NCBI GenBank assembly: GCA_949316235.1
Contig: OX438741.1
Coordinates: 11,967,124 to 12,031,123 of the forward strand
Source of the DNA: Oegoconia quadripuncta
Lineage: Eukaryota; Arthropoda; Insecta; Lepidoptera; Autostichidae
DNA length: 64,000 nt
Direction: 5' to 3'
In this document: one piece after another, positions 52,131-63,567 of the stretch
Position numbering within the stretch: the first letter of the stretch is position 1
Layout of the letters: each line of letters opens with the position of its first letter
The notes under the pieces: generated by a model
What the model saw: the letters and a program-made list of their open reading frames with translations, nothing else
What the model was told of the DNA's origin: nothing
Databases searched by the model: none
Translations under genes and position numbers: made by a program

Positions 52131-52487
52131 TAAATTTCATATATACATATACATACATACATAGATCTATAGACAAATATACCTACTTAAACATAACACC
52201 TATAAAATAGCATATATTATTACATAAAATCATATATTATTGAGCTGAAGTTTAGCAAACTTATGATATTATGGTACCATGGAGCTGAACTGATGATTCC
52301 AGTTGTAGGAACTGTAACTTCCTGATGGCGAATGGCAAGATAGTCGAATTTGGGCTAGTTTTTTTTTGTTACCATGGGTACTTTCCATTACACATGATGA
52401 CGAGGGTCTGGAGATGGGGACACCACTGGAACTCCTTGATAGACTTCATGTTACTGAACTTTGTACAAGAATAATATTTGATTTTTC

Positions 52488-52681
52488 TTTTTCTTTGCAG
52501 GTAACGTCGCGCACTCATTATTGGAAGCTTATGGATTCGTTGGTAAAGTCGTCGGATGTCGATTTCAAGTTATCATCACACAAACCGGATCCAAAGGGGT
52601 TAAGTTCAGTAACAGACCGTTTGTTACGTTAGATAAACTTTTCGTGAAAGAATTACTCCGCGTCTTCTTTGGGATTCGATA
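52488..52681 (+). other. exon-like open segment, unassigned
   Basis: A pyrimidine-rich tract and TTTGCAG (52494-52500) precede an open stretch. In one frame it reads GNVAHSLLEAYGFVGKVVGC then FKVIITQ-like residues to a TAA at 52679-52681; in another it reads SRTHYWKLMDSLVKSSDVDF and stops at 52630-52632. The first frame would even fit the phase of the exon at 995, but the sequence does not match the spectraplakin CH region. Treated as an unproven candidate exon. Confidence 0.2.
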
Positions 52682-53104
52682 AATTCGCCGTCACGTGAAT
52701 CATACCTAAAAATATCCTGTAGCGTAGAGAACAAACATTACCATCGTCTATTATGGCTTAGCGAGAATCATTGAACCTCAGTGCATGAGTGCAATCAGTA
52801 GCGGTACCTTCATATAAGCCCAAAAGCCTGGATTGCTTTATTAAAATACTAATAAATAAAAAACTTCATAGATCGACGAAACTTTTGTAGTAGGTAAGCA
52901 ACTACACTCCATTATGACGATTTAAATAACAGGCAAGTGCAAATTAAACTGCAGACTTAAGAGAAAAGAGGCAACCATATGTATACCCATATGCATTGAC
53001 TGTAATAACCACAAAAACATATGTCGGGCTTGCCCTATTTTGTAACTTAGACACGCCACTGAGTTACAAAGTCAGTAAAATAGATGTGACTCACCGTTAC
53101 TTGT

Positions 53105-53425
53105 AATTACATCAACAGCATAATAAACTCCACTCGTGGACACAACTCCCACGGTACGATTTGCATTACATCCTATAAAATGCTGTCGGTTATGAATGAT
53201 CAATATTACACAAAACATATTATACCGAATATTCGCACTAAGCGGTTCGACTCTTCATTCATAATGCGAACAGCTAAGGCATGGAACTCTCTTCCGGCGT
53301 CAGTCTTTCCTGAATCCTACAATCTTGGGATCTTCAAGAGCAGGGTGAATAGGCATCTATTGAGATCGCGTGCTTCATGTTCGGCCACATCGTCACTTCC
53401 GGTGAGATTGTGGTCAAACGCGAAT
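53105..53425 (+). pseudogene. LINE ORF C-terminus with tail
   Basis: The frame contains IIPNIRTKRFDSSFIMRTAK, AWNSLPASVFPESYNLGIFK and SRVNRHLLRSRASCSATSS, ending near a degraded GGTGAGATTGTGGTCAAACGC tail. It is a Jockey/CR1-type LINE C-terminus and the best-preserved copy of the family also found at 20015, 20702, 24250 and 50100. Confidence 0.82.
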
Positions 53426-53930
53426 TTTTCCTTAGGGCGAAATCTGAACACGAGAATTCTGTTACATGAGTGCTGAATCATTTGTTCACTGAACACAGAG
53501 CCATTATGCCATTCACTGCCGCTTGATTAATACAATAACATATGACAGTCCACTGCTGGACTTACGTCAGTCCCAAGTCAGAATTTGTAACGCTTTCCCT
53601 ATAGAAAGATTCACCTTTTGCCAAACCCACAAGGAGAGACGGGTTCTTCATTAAAGTGAGCAGTGTTTATTTACGTACGACACATGAAAGTGATACGTTT
53701 ATCTTAATTGAACAGTTACAGGTCGTTGTCTCTAACCGTGGGGTATTTGCATAAATTAAGTGATCAATGAAACACGAACCAATATTTCTTCGCCCACATA
53801 CCAGCGTGTGTCACTGACCTATCCCAATATGATGAGGTCGCCGCAGATGCGGCACTTCTTTGAGGGTAAAAGTATTTTAGATGACATGACATTTGATAAA
53901 GCACAGATTCATAAATCGTATCAAATTTTT

Positions 53931-54390
53931 TAATCCGGCGGGCATTTGTTTATCCCGCGAGAACTACTGACTTTATCGAGATAAAAATATCCTATGTCTT
54001 AACGCAGGGTATATTCTACCTATATTCCAAATTTCACCCAAATCCGTTCATGACGACCTGTTTGGTGTAGTGGTTAGCAACTCTGGCCACTATACCAAAA
54101 GGTTGCGGTTTCGAATCCCGCTAGGGGCATATGTTTGTGTGATGAATACGGGCATGTGTACTCGAGTTATTTTTATTTATAATAAGTATTTATTTACAAA
54201 AAAAAATGTACTTATGTAGTATATCAACCATCTGGTATCCACAACATAAGCCTATAGTTGCTTACTGTGGAACTAGATGGCGCTGTGTGTATGTCTAAGG
54301 ATATGGTATATTGTATTGTATCCGTTTCGCCTTGATTGAGCAATTAATAAACAAACATCCAGCCTTTCGAATTTAGAGATAATATTAGAT
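53931..54390 (+). repeat. CCGCGGCTTCGCC-type tail, interrupted by SINE B
   Basis: 53931-54050 carries CGGGCATTTGTTTATCCCGC...AATCCGTTCA; the expected continuation TCCGTTTCGCCTTGATTGAG...ATAATATTAG resumes at 54320-54388. The 54052-54306 SINE lies between them. Confidence 0.68.
54052..54306 (+). mobile_element. SINE family B, full length
   Basis: Head GACGACCTGTTTGGTGTAGTGG, B-box GGTTTCGAATCCCGC, body with ATCAACCATCTGGTATCCAC and a 3' end GAACTAGATGGCGCTGTGTG. It is nested in the retroelement tail and is the most complete copy in the window. Confidence 0.85.
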
Positions 54391-54397
54391 AGATAAT

Positions 54398-54505
54398 AAT
54401 ACCCTTGGGCATGCACACAGCACCATCTAGTTCCACACTAAGCAACTGGGTTTGTATTATGGATACCAGATGGTTGATATACTACATAAATACATTTTTG
54501 TTTTG
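54398..54505 (-). mobile_element. SINE family B, 3' half
   Basis: GGCATGCACACAGCACCATCTAGTTCCAC, ACCAGATGGTTGATATACTAC and ATACATTTTT, reversed relative to the full-length copy next to it. Confidence 0.72.
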
Positions 54506-54717
54506 TATATTAATGAATGACAGTGAAGAACTATTTAACCAAAAACCTTTTCTTTTGCAGATTTTAAGATACTTATTCTAGTGGTTATCGTCCTTCTAAA
54601 GCCAATGTTGTAAACGAATTCTATTATGAGACTTAATAAAGGATCCGCTTTAAATCAAAAGCAAGGTCATTTCATTTGAAGTGGATCATATTTTAGATAT
54701 TTATTTAGTTATAATGC

Positions 54718-54835
54718 AAACTAGCTTTCCGCCCGCGGCTTCGCCCGCCTAAAATTACTTCACCGTGGACTTTTTCAGGATGAATATATCCTTCTCCGGT
54801 TCCCAGACTACCTGTCTGCCAAATTGCCGCCGCAA
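54718..54835 (+). repeat. CCGCGGCTTCGCCCGC retroelement tail
   Basis: CTAGCTTTCCGCCCGCGGCTTCGCCCGCCTAAAATTAC, then CTTCTCCGGTTCCCAGACTACC and GCCAAATTGC. Related to 2437-2560. A family A SINE follows directly. Confidence 0.55.
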
Positions 54836-54837
54836 AA

Positions 54838-55162
54838 ACCGCCTCCGTGGCTCAATGTAAACAACATTGCGTTTACGATTAGGAGGTCGCGGGTTCGATC
54901 CCCAGCGGAGTACATGTTTAAGTACTCGGTTTGGTTGGTGGTAGGGCATTTTAAAAATGTCCGCCCGGCTAGCTACCACCCTTTTATCTAAATCTACCGC
55001 CAAGCAGTAACGTTAATGGCATTGTTGTGTTCCGATTGTCAGAGATAAGATAGCCAGTCCACCAAATGTGTTGGGGTTTCCGGGTCAGTACGCTTCCACC
55101 TTCGACCTCATCTTCACTTAAGTGTGATTGAGGTCAAGTACGAACTCGTCGTGCATAAAAAA
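54838..55162 (+). mobile_element. SINE family A, full length
   Basis: Head ACCGCCTCCGTGGCTCAATG, B-box GGTTCGATCCCC, complete body and a short A-tail (CATAAAAAAC). A few bases are lost at ACTTAA(CATCAG)GTGTG. Confidence 0.84.
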
Positions 55163-55934
55163 CAATCAATACGATCGGTTCAGCGGAGTAGACGTGAAAG
55201 CCGAACAGACAGAGACACTAATAATTTGAAACCAAAATGGCTGCAAATAAAGAATAAGATTAGATTATCAACAAAGACGATAACACTAACGGTTGGTAAT
55301 ACCCGTGAGATTTTAATTGCCGCGAAACCAACCGCAACGGTTCAGTTTTCCCTTTCGTTTTCAGTTTCTACCTACTCTCACCTCTGTTTGTTGTTCTTTG
55401 GAAGGTTGAGCTCGGTTTTGTCGTAGGTCGGATCTAATAATAAATTGCTTGATTGATGTCCGAGTTTATTCTTACGCCTGTCGCGTATGATTTGTTACAC
55501 TCCTCGGTCACATGTTAACAGCTTGTCAATAATCAGTTACTGTAGATTATTAAATTAAGTTACCCATACACTGTAATTTACATATCTTGTCAGCTATCTT
55601 TATCGTGTAAGGTTTTTCATATTATAAAGATCTTGTGGCGCAGTCGCATTCGTTATTCGCGTTCGATTACCGAAGTTAGGCAATGTCTCGCGGTCAGCCA
55701 TTGGATGGGTGAGCATTCAGAAGGCACGCTAAACCCGGTTCTTTTCAATTGAAGGCAGTCGATAACACTGTCAGATAGCCACTGGTCTAATACTACTCCC
55801 CACTGGTGGATTATGGTTCATACCCTCTCCTTGTGAGAGTGGGCTGTGCCCCAGCAAAGGGGGGATAAGGCTGTTGTTAGCCAACTGTAACATAGCGTCC
55901 TAATAAAGCAATGTATTATATGTCTTTTACATTA
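55163..55934. other. intronic stretch with one shared repeat
   Basis: 55735-55880 repeats the 40320-40490 family (TTTTCAATTGAAGGCAGTCG, CATACCCTCTCCTTGTGAGAG, GGCTGTGCCCCAGCAAAGG). The remainder has short open frames only. Confidence 0.45.
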
Positions 55935-56267
55935 ACCGCCTCCGTGGCTCAATGTAAACAACATTGGGTTTACGATTCGGAGGTCGCGGGTTCGATCGCC
56001 AGGGGGGTACATGTTTAGGTACTCGGTTTTGTTGGTGGTAGGACATTTTAAATGTCCGCCTGGCTAGCTACCACCATCTTATCTAAATCTGCCGCCAAGC
56101 AGCAATGTTAATAGCATTGTTGTGTTCCGGTTGTCAGAGATAAGATAGCCAGTCCTCCAAATGTGTCGGGGTTTCCGGGTCAGTACGCTTCCACCTTCGA
56201 CCTCATCTTCACATAACATCAGGTGTGATTGAGGTCAAGTACGAACACGTCGTGCATTAAAAAAATT
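55935..56267 (+). mobile_element. SINE family A, full length
   Basis: Head ACCGCCTCCGTGGCTCAATG, B-box GGTTCGATCGCC (one change), complete body and an A7 tail. It lies ~770 bases after the previous full-length copy in the same orientation. Confidence 0.85.
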
Positions 56268-56469
56268 TATTATTATGCAACTAGCATTCCGCATAGCTTC
56301 GCTGATGTGGAATTATTTGAACGCAGATGTGTCTTATCTTAAACTAGGCTGTACCCTTTTCCATGTCCCAGGCTACCTCTACCTATTAGTGTAGATAGTG
56401 GATAGATACATACCCTATTATTAATTCTAAATAGGTGTAAATTGATAACCAATAAAATGTAACTCTCAT

Positions 56470-56665
56470 ACAATACAATACAAATACACTTTTTTGCACA
56501 ACAGAAAAGAAAATACAGTTTCAGAAAAGTGGTAAGAATAGAATGTACAATTTGGCGACCTTATCACTAAAAGCAATCTCTTCCAGGCAACCTTTGGGTA
56601 TAAGGACAGTACATTTGAAATAGGTAGGTTGTGCGGTATTAAATAGGGATGGAGATACAAACTAT
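56470..56665 (-). repeat. LINE 3' UTR fragment, copy 2
   Basis: Near-identical to 51935-52130 over ~195 bases (AGAAAAGAAAATACAGTTTCAG, GGCAACCTTTGGGTATAAGG, GTAGGTTGTGCGGTATTAAA). Confidence 0.65.
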
Positions 56666-56686
56666 ACGTGAATGTATCTTGTGTTA

Positions 56687-56925
56687 TACTAGCCTTCCGC
56701 TCGCGGCTTCGCCTGCGTTGAATAACTTTATCGTGGAAATTTGTTTATCCCGCGGGAACTACCTATCGGGATAAAAAATATCCTATGTCTTAATCTAGGG
56801 TATTTTCTACCTATATACTTTTCATCCAAATCCGCTCATCCGTTTCGCCGTGATTGAACAAATAAACAAACAAACCAAAAAAACAAACATCCAAACTTTC
56901 GCATTTATAATATTAGTTAGATTGA
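56687..56925 (+). repeat. CCGCGGCTTCGCC-type retroelement tail
   Basis: ACTAGCCTTCCGCTCGCGGC through TTTATCCCGCGGGAACTACC and CGTTTCGCCGTGATTGAAC to CGCATTTATAATATTAGTTAG. A (CAAA)n-rich stretch at 56865-56885 extends it. Confidence 0.68.
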
Positions 56926-57415
56926 CAGCTTGAAGTATTTTACGCGTTGTATTACGAATACATACGTTAAAATCAAAACGCATTGTTTTCATTTCAGCGG
57001 TCACATACGAGTAACTTGGGATTTCGTTGAGAAAGTGTATGTTACGGTCCGATGGATCATGCGCGTTTTTATGCAACATCTCAGATTTGACGCGTGGTGC
57101 GAGCAATGGGAAGAAGCGGTGGCGGGTAATGACTGAGCGTTTTGTTACCATAGGAACATTCGTCGGGCGATCTTTTCAACTTTTCCGTGAGCAGCAGGTG
57201 CGCCAGTACGTGGCATGTAAGACACGCTCTTTACTGTAATAAGGGAAAAAACTGAACGACTTGGACAATGTGTGTTCCGTGCTATCAACTGATTTACTAT
57301 TGTAGTTGTAAAAGTAATTATAATCAATTACGTCTACAATTTTGATAATACTTGTAACTACTAAAGTAATATATTAATACAGTTATCTATAGATCAAAGG
57401 TAAATTTTGAATATA

Positions 57416-58555
57416 CCGTGTCGAAAAAATCAATGGGCCCTTAAAGGGCACCACTTTAAGGTTTAACGTTCCTTTTTTTAATAAAACAAAAATGCATTCG
57501 AATTTTTTTTTTCTAATTCGCTTGCGTCACCCGGGTATCGAATAAGCTAAATATTCAAAACATAAACATTGCTATTTTTTTTTATTAATCGATAGGATCA
57601 ATGTTTGGGATAAAATCTCTGTGAAACATTTGGTCTTTAAAATAAAGATCATGAAATCTAACAATAATTTTATTTTGTTATCAATTCAAATACAACCGAC
57701 TCGTAAACATGAAAGAAAATTATTACCTTTGATTGATACTTGATCTATTTAAAATTACAATTTTGTTACACTTTAATAATTTAACTGGTAAGTTGTTCGA
57801 AATGGTCCGGATACACAAATCTTTTTTTAAATTGACGCCATGTTGCCTTCCGCAAAGTATTGTGGTGAATGCTCCTAATAACATTTTCTATTTCAACCCT
57901 TAGCTGTTCTACAGTCTCATAAGACTTTTTGTGAATTTCATTTTTTACAGGGATGTTTAAAAAATAAAACAAAACAAAATCGATAAAAATGCCCAAAATG
58001 TTCCTTCGATTTTCAAAATTGCAGTCCCGCACCGCTAACACAATTAAACGTTCTATTTTAAAATTTTTCGTCAGAACGCCTCTCCTAAGAAGGAAATGTA
58101 ATAGAATTATTATTTACCAATGGAACGATTTTCTTATCTAAGTCTTCAACAAGGTACTTTGAGATAAATTAACAACCTTGTACTTCATAGAATAGCATGT
58201 CGATGTTAGAGTTCTAAGAAAATTATAACGTGTCTTTTACTTGTTGAAAGTGAACAGTTCCTAGGTACCTAATGTTGATTAAAGCCCTTGAGTAACTAAA
58301 TATTTGATTGCATGGATACCTTGTACGACAAACGAGTGTAAGACCTCATGTTTCTTGGAGAAATTTTATCTTTAACAATGACTGTATCGACTATAGTGGT
58401 ATAAAATAGGGAGTGTTTGTTTTTTTGAATTTTTAGCTGGTTTGATTTCCGGTAGAAGCAAGCGAATTTAAGAAAATCTTTGAATACAGTTTTGTTTCTT
58501 TTTTATTAAGGATTTAAAGTGTGTTGCCTACAGGACACATTGAGTTTTTCTACCC
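57416..58555 (-). mobile_element. mariner/IS630-like transposon with decayed transposase
   Basis: The ends are diverged inverted repeats (GTCGAAAAAATCAATGGGCC at left; reverse complement AGAAAAACTCAATGTGTCC at right), with TA at 57414-57415 and 58556-58557. The central minus strand encodes a transposase C-terminus (57781-58041). Blocks such as TCTAACAATAATTTTATTTTG and TTTGGTCTTTAAAATAAA correspond to those of the shorter 44383-45210 element, its deletion relative. Confidence 0.72.
57781..58041 (-). pseudogene. mariner/IS630-like transposase C-terminus
   Basis: Minus-strand frame of 86 codons: FIDFVLFYFLNIPVKNEIHK, KSYETVEQLRVEIENVIRSI and HHNTLRKATWRQFKKRF..DHFEQL. IDFxLFxFLxxxVKNExxxxxxETxEQLRxxIxxxI is the end of the DDE domain of Tc1/mariner/IS630 transposases (usual form PLDFFLWGxLKxxVY). 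The first two acidic motifs upstream are not found in frame. Confidence 0.68.
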
Positions 58556-58689
58556 TATACATATAGAGAGTTTTTTGAAACTACCGTCTATAAGTAAGTC
58601 GTAATTATTTTTGCCTAACTCTGGTTTCAAGCAAATATACATAATCCTCTTTCTTCATTAGTAAAATTATGTTTAGGTTCGTTATCTAA

Positions 58690-59265
58690 CTAATAAGTAT
58701 TATAAATGCGAAAGTTGGATTGGAAGAGTTGGAAGAAATGTTTGTTTGTTTGTTTGTTGCTCAATCACGGCGTAACGGATGAACGGATTTATTTATTTTT
58801 TTTTATATGAGAGGGCGGCAAACGAGCATGCGGGTCACCTGATGGAAAGCAATCACCGCCGCCCATGGGCACCCGCAACACCAAAAGGGTCACAGATGCG
58901 TTGCCGGCCTTTGAGGAAGGTGTCCACCCCAGAATAAGTAGGGCAGCCTGAGCGATGAGGGATTCTCCAGCAGTGCTGGTACCCTCCTGGGGTACTAACT
59001 CTTTAAATACCGCTACCATTCTGGAGAGAGACTGGAAGGTGGGCCTCCGGCGCCCTCGCTCACCGGACGAAGCGCAGTGGCAAAATGCCACTACTCAGAC
59101 GTCGGTCTTCTGCGAGAGGGATTTGGTATATAGGTAGAATATACCCTGGATTAAGAAAAATAATGAGATATTTTTATCCCGATAAATGAAATGGTTCCCG
59201 CGGGATAAACAAATTTCCGCGATAAAGTTATTTCACGCAGGCGTTGCCGCGGGCGGAAAGCTAGT
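58690..59265 (-). repeat. CCGCGGCTTCGCC-type tail (reverse), split by a composite retroposon
   Basis: 58690-58795 (ACTAATAAGTATTATAAATGCG...ATGAACGGATTT) and 59123-59265 (GGATTTGGTATATAGGTAG...GCGATAAAGTTATTTCACGC) join to one tail when the insertion is removed. GGATTT is duplicated at the junctions. Confidence 0.75.
58796..59122 (-). mobile_element. retroposon with unique head and LINE-derived tail
   Basis: The T-run plus GGGCGGCAAACGAGCATGCG, ACCGCCGCCCATGGGCACCC and GCCGGCCTTTGAGGAAGG equals the 3' end of the 47743-48160 LINE. Beyond CACCTTCCTCAAAGG (minus sense) the sequence departs from the LINE: a GC-rich ~190-base head (CGCAGAAGACCGACGTCTGAG...GGAGGGTACCAGCACTGCTGG). Target duplication GGATTT. 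It may be a SINE that borrowed the LINE tail. Confidence 0.6.
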
Positions 59266-60469
59266 TAATAATATTTCCGTAGCAAATTTTTACGGTGCGA
59301 CTTCGTCTGTCTTAGCTTATTATTTCGCAACAACTACTAGTGATATCGATTTGACATTTGGAATAGTTTAAAATAATGCTTACCAAGGTGGGCAAATGAA
59401 ATATAAATAACACTTTTATTTAGAGAGTGGCCGAAATAGGGGTCGTAATTTGGATCTAGTGTAAAAGGCTTCATACATTTGCCAAGAATTGTCCGTCGTA
59501 ACACGCTGTTTCTTATAACATGAGATCAGCCTTCAGTATCAGTGATCAAGTCGAAGATACATTAATAATGATTAGATTAAGATCTTATTTCTCTCCAATG
59601 TTATGGATAATTAGAGGTTGCATGACATTTTATAATGATAGAGGAGCATCAGGGAGCGAGTATCTAACAATGACGCCTCCCAAATAAAAATACCTATGTG
59701 TTATTGGCCGACCATGGTCCACGACTGAATCCTTTTAATGGTTTTACCATATTTTTTACAAAAAAAAATTGGAAAAAATAAAAATTTAAAAATTAAAAGC
59801 AGACTTCAAAATGATTTTGTGAACTAAAATATTTAAATATGAATTTGTCTATATGATGTCTATAAACTTTATTCTTTGATATTGTTAGGTAATGTCAGTA
59901 AATAAATCGTACGCGTGCCTTTCATATAGTATGTGCTGTTGAAGACAGTTAGATACACAAAGCACTCCAAAAGTTCTGTTGCAAGCATTTTTTATATCAA
60001 TATGTGACGAAAATTTATTTACTTTTTTTTTCCGAAAATCAACTTAAAATATAACATTGTATTTTAAAATATTTCTAACCTGACATCGGGGTCCGTTGGC
60101 TCGATACAATACACATTTGGCTGGTTTTGTCATGATCGTAATTCTCTGATTGGTCAAAAGTTACCTAATTATAAAGTTACGCAATCAGGTTGCTGTTTTT
60201 TTATATATTCTGGCTTAGTTACGGCTACGAGACCATTTACCTGTCTTGAGCTCAAATATCCATAACACCAAATTCTTCTTCCGATTGCTTTTAATGTATT
60301 TCAATGTTGGGATATTTTATGTTGCTTGGCAGTTAATGCCATCAGCTTAACCACAGCTTAACCAAGATATTGGGATAAAACCTCTGAACTCTATTATAGG
60401 TTTTTAATAGACTTAAATTATTTCTAAGATAATAGAGATTAAACATTTCAGCTCTTTTTTAATAAGTTC
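59266..60469. other. intronic stretch without recognised features
   Basis: AT-rich with no significant open frame and no family shared with other parts of the window. Confidence 0.4.
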
Positions 60470-60665
60470 TTTTTTTTTTATTTATTTACCGGCATTGGCA
60501 ACAGAGCCATTTAATTTGTTCTCTGTAATTCAGTATGGCCAGCATAGCAACAACTTTTGTACCAGGAATCGTTCAATTCCAATAGCATCCCACAATTTCT
60601 ACCAAGAACCCATTGCACTCGTTTTTTATCCAGCCAGTATAAACAAGTGTCAAGTTTCTCGTATA
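60470..60665. repeat. repeat shared with 63815-63900
   Basis: GGAATCGTTCAATTCCAATAGC, ATCCCACAATTTCTACCAAG and ACTCGTTTTTTATCCAGCCAG recur at 63827-63895 (GGAATCGTTCAAACATCCCAC, ACTCGTTTTTTATCTAGCAAG). Unknown family. Confidence 0.5.
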
Positions 60666-61498
60666 AATTAATTGATTTCTGTGGACCTGTTTTTTTTTAT
60701 CGATAGAGCGAGATACCGGCACGTCTCGAGTGCTTGTTTGTTTTGTTAATTGTAATGAAGATCGTAAATACCTAGTTATGTTTCTTTTTCTGCCCGCCAG
60801 GCATCATTCACAATATATTTTCTTTCGAACTAACGAGAGTCCGGTCTTTCATGCCTGCTTACAATAGAATACAAGTAACCCGTGCGGTTTGTTTATTTTT
60901 CTGTAAACCAAACATCGTCATTCGATATATTTTTAATTAATAAAGAAAAAATAAGTATTCGACGATTTTCAGATTGCCCCGAGCGTCCAGTGGCGCCTTG
61001 TTTTAATCAGTTGTATTGTTGTTCGAAGGGCGCGAATTTTAATTATTTCATTAATGTTATTATTTTAATTGAAAATTTAGAAAACCCCCGAGAAAATATG
61101 AACATAACAATATCATTTAGATACACGAAGCCAATGTGTTAAAAGTTAAATGTCTTCGAAATCTTCTTTCAAACAAAAACTCGTAAACACCGGCCTGTAT
61201 TCTAAATGGTTCGATAGTGGGTACTCGATTCGGTATCGAAAAGTTCTGTTCGTCTACGGCGGCATAATCGAAATTTGAACTTTTCGATAGCGATTACAAT
61301 ACCGATTCGAACTATGTAGAATACGGGTCCAGCAGTAGCATCATGGCAACTTGCGATATAGTTTATCACACATGCCGTTAAAGCTCTTATAAAAAAAATA
61401 TTTGTCACATATTTTATCACGGTCATCTGTCAAAATGAGCAACAAAAAAGTCGCCTACAGCAGCATTATGACAGATGCTCGCGATATTTTTGATTATT
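60666..61498. other. intronic stretch without recognised features
   Basis: An 86-codon open frame begins at 60882 but encodes nothing recognisable. A locally repeated TTTTCGATAGCGATTACAATACCG motif near 61240-61310 forms weak inverted pairs. Confidence 0.35.
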
Positions 61499-61833
61499 GA
61501 CCGCCCCCGTGGCTCAATGTAAACAACATTGGGTTTACGACCCGGAGGTCGCGGGTTCGATCCCCAGCGAGGTACATGTTTAAGTACTCGGTTTGGTTGG
61601 TGGTAGGGTATTTTAAATGTCCGCCTGGCTAGCTACCACCATCTTATCTAAATCTGCCGCCAAGCAGCAATGTTAATAGCATTGTTGTGTTCCGGTTGTC
61701 AGAGATAAGATAGCCAGTCCCCCAAATGTGTTGGGGTTTCCGGGTCAGTACGCTTCCACCTTCGTCCTCATCTTCATTTAAGATCAGGTGTGATTGAGGT
61801 CAAGTACGAACCCGTCGTGCATAAAAAAAAATA
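61499..61833 (+). mobile_element. SINE family A, full length (reference copy)
   Basis: Head ACCGCCCCCGTGGCTCAATG, A-box TGGCTCAATGT, B-box GGTCGCGGGTTCGATCCCC, linker GTACTCGGTTTGGTTGGTGG, AAATGTCCGCCTGGCTAGC, GCCGCCAAGCAGCAATGTTA, TTCCGGTTGTCAGAGATAAG, GGTCAGTACGCTTCCACC, CAGGTGTGATTGAGGTCAAG and an A9 tail. This defines a ~335-base tRNA-derived SINE with at least six near-complete copies here. Confidence 0.87.
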
Positions 61834-62360
61834 TATATATATAACGTGTGATAAACATATCGCTTGTGGCCAATGCTACCCATGCAGCTTTCGAAAGCCA
61901 TTCAGCTGTTTTGGCGCCACAATGGCACAGACAGGCATAGGGTTAACTTTTATCACCTCTCCTGTAGCATCGGGGGTTAAAAAGATGCAGATAAGAAGAC
62001 TACTATAGTATATATACCTTCAAAACTTGTTATCATCACGAAATACTGCCACGTATGATTAAAATTTAGGAGCGTGTAGGTAGATAGTTCCTTCCAGATA
62101 AGGGGCTGGTGATAAAGTGGATTACGACGTGATTAAAGGGCAGTTATACAAATAGGTGATGACACACTATGCTTACACTTAGGTATGCGATACAGTATAT
62201 TCATAGATAGGAAGGATACCTCTGAAAAGCGTAACTCTTTACCCTGGATTTCAGAGTCGAAACACCCTTCGCTATCGGCGACTACCATCTATTTTGACGA
62301 CCGATTGGTAGCAGTGGCGGTATCTTCATATAAGCCCAAAAGCCCGACTTGCCTTACTAA
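61834..62360. other. intronic stretch without recognised features
   Basis: Starts with a short (TA)n after the SINE tail. No coding match; small open frames at 62185-62394 and elsewhere appear random. Confidence 0.4.
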
Positions 62361-62361
62361 A

Positions 62362-62510
62362 CTCGATCAAATCAAAAAAATATTTATTTCGTAGGATAAA
62401 AATTATCACTTGAAAACGTCACATTTTTTATCTTATTTTAAAGTTTTTACATTATTGCTCATTCACAAAGCTGATTCCCCAGAGAAGAACGAGCAAGAAA
62501 CTCAATTATA
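62362..62510 (-). repeat. LINE 3' UTR fragment of the 13604 family
   Basis: CGATCAAATCAAAAAAATATTTATTTCGTAGGATAAAAATTATCACTTGAAAACGTCAC...CTCATTCACAAAGCTGATTCCCCAGAGAAGAACGAGCAAGAAACTC matches the 3' UTR at 13604-13760 (reversed LINE). The coding part is absent. Confidence 0.68.
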
Positions 62511-63567
62511 TGTATAAACTGAAAACTATATCCATCTTTATAAACAGTGTACGTTGTTTTGATTTGAAGGTTAACTCCATTAACTACGTAAAAACCACAA
62601 AAACAAAATTAATAAATCGTAAATCTCAAAAAAATCTGACTGAAGTCAAAACCGCACCTCGTACAAGCTGCTCAGTAATCAACAAATGCTAGAATCGAGG
62701 TAAGTTTAGTCGTAGTTGGAACACGATCAGTCTTTTTCAAATACAAACAAATTTGAATTCGTGTAATTCCCATTAATGGTGACGCTAATCTTGATAATGA
62801 ACAATTTTCCCCGAGGAACCATAGTCAAATTCGATCAAAAAAGTTTTCGATTAACCAAAGTAAACTATTCTGAAACCAACATTCGTATGGAAGTTCAACA
62901 TTTTTCAGCTGGTGCCTCCACTCCTGATGTCGAACAACTTTCCACTACGAACCATAGCCAATTCAGCCGAAAATTGTTGGACTTTCATATTAGAGCTCGT
63001 TTCAGAATGGTTTACTTTGTATAGGTAATCGAAGATTTTTTGATCGAATTCAAAGTGTTCGCAATCAGGAATGAAGTCACCAATAAACAGGAATTACACG
63101 AATTAAATTTCCCCTGTATACAATTTAGTCACTACTTTTACCATTTTGTTTATACTATCCTACTATAAAATACTCGAGTTTACCCATTTAGTTATATTTA
63201 CTGGATCACCATGTAAAAATACCAGGAATTCATGACTATCTAGTCGTAGTTTTACCTATGTATGGTACGAGTATAATCGTACATAAGAAATAATTTTACA
63301 CGTGTGAAACACACAAACAGCCGCATTCGACGTCTGCCGCCGCGTTCCGTTTTTGAATAGGGTGCCCACTAGAGGCATTTTCATACGAGTGCTTCCAATT
63401 TCTGTGCTTCCGAGAGCACATTAAACATAGCTCCGGTAGTTTGAAGGCAGTTGTTACGTAGGTAGATTAAAAATACAATTTTCTTTGCAAGGCATTTAAA
63501 TTGTAGATCTAGCGCGCCACGGAACATGAAGGTATACTTTTAGTTACACAGGTGACGTTTATTTTTT
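62511..63567. other. intronic stretch without recognised features
   Basis: An 82-codon open frame at 62776-63024 (contains GTIVKFDQKSFRLTKVNYSE) is not recognised and has no neighbouring splice evidence. No repeats shared with the window. Confidence 0.35.

Noticed and set aside
56930..57239. overlapping ORFs preceded by TTTCAG at 56993-56998
   Set aside because: Considered as a host exon, but the peptide is not recognised in either strand and no donor in a matching phase was evident. Possibly a decayed DNA transposon.
58955..59137. 60-codon plus-strand ORF
   Set aside because: It lies antisense within the composite retroposon head and has no resemblance to known proteins.
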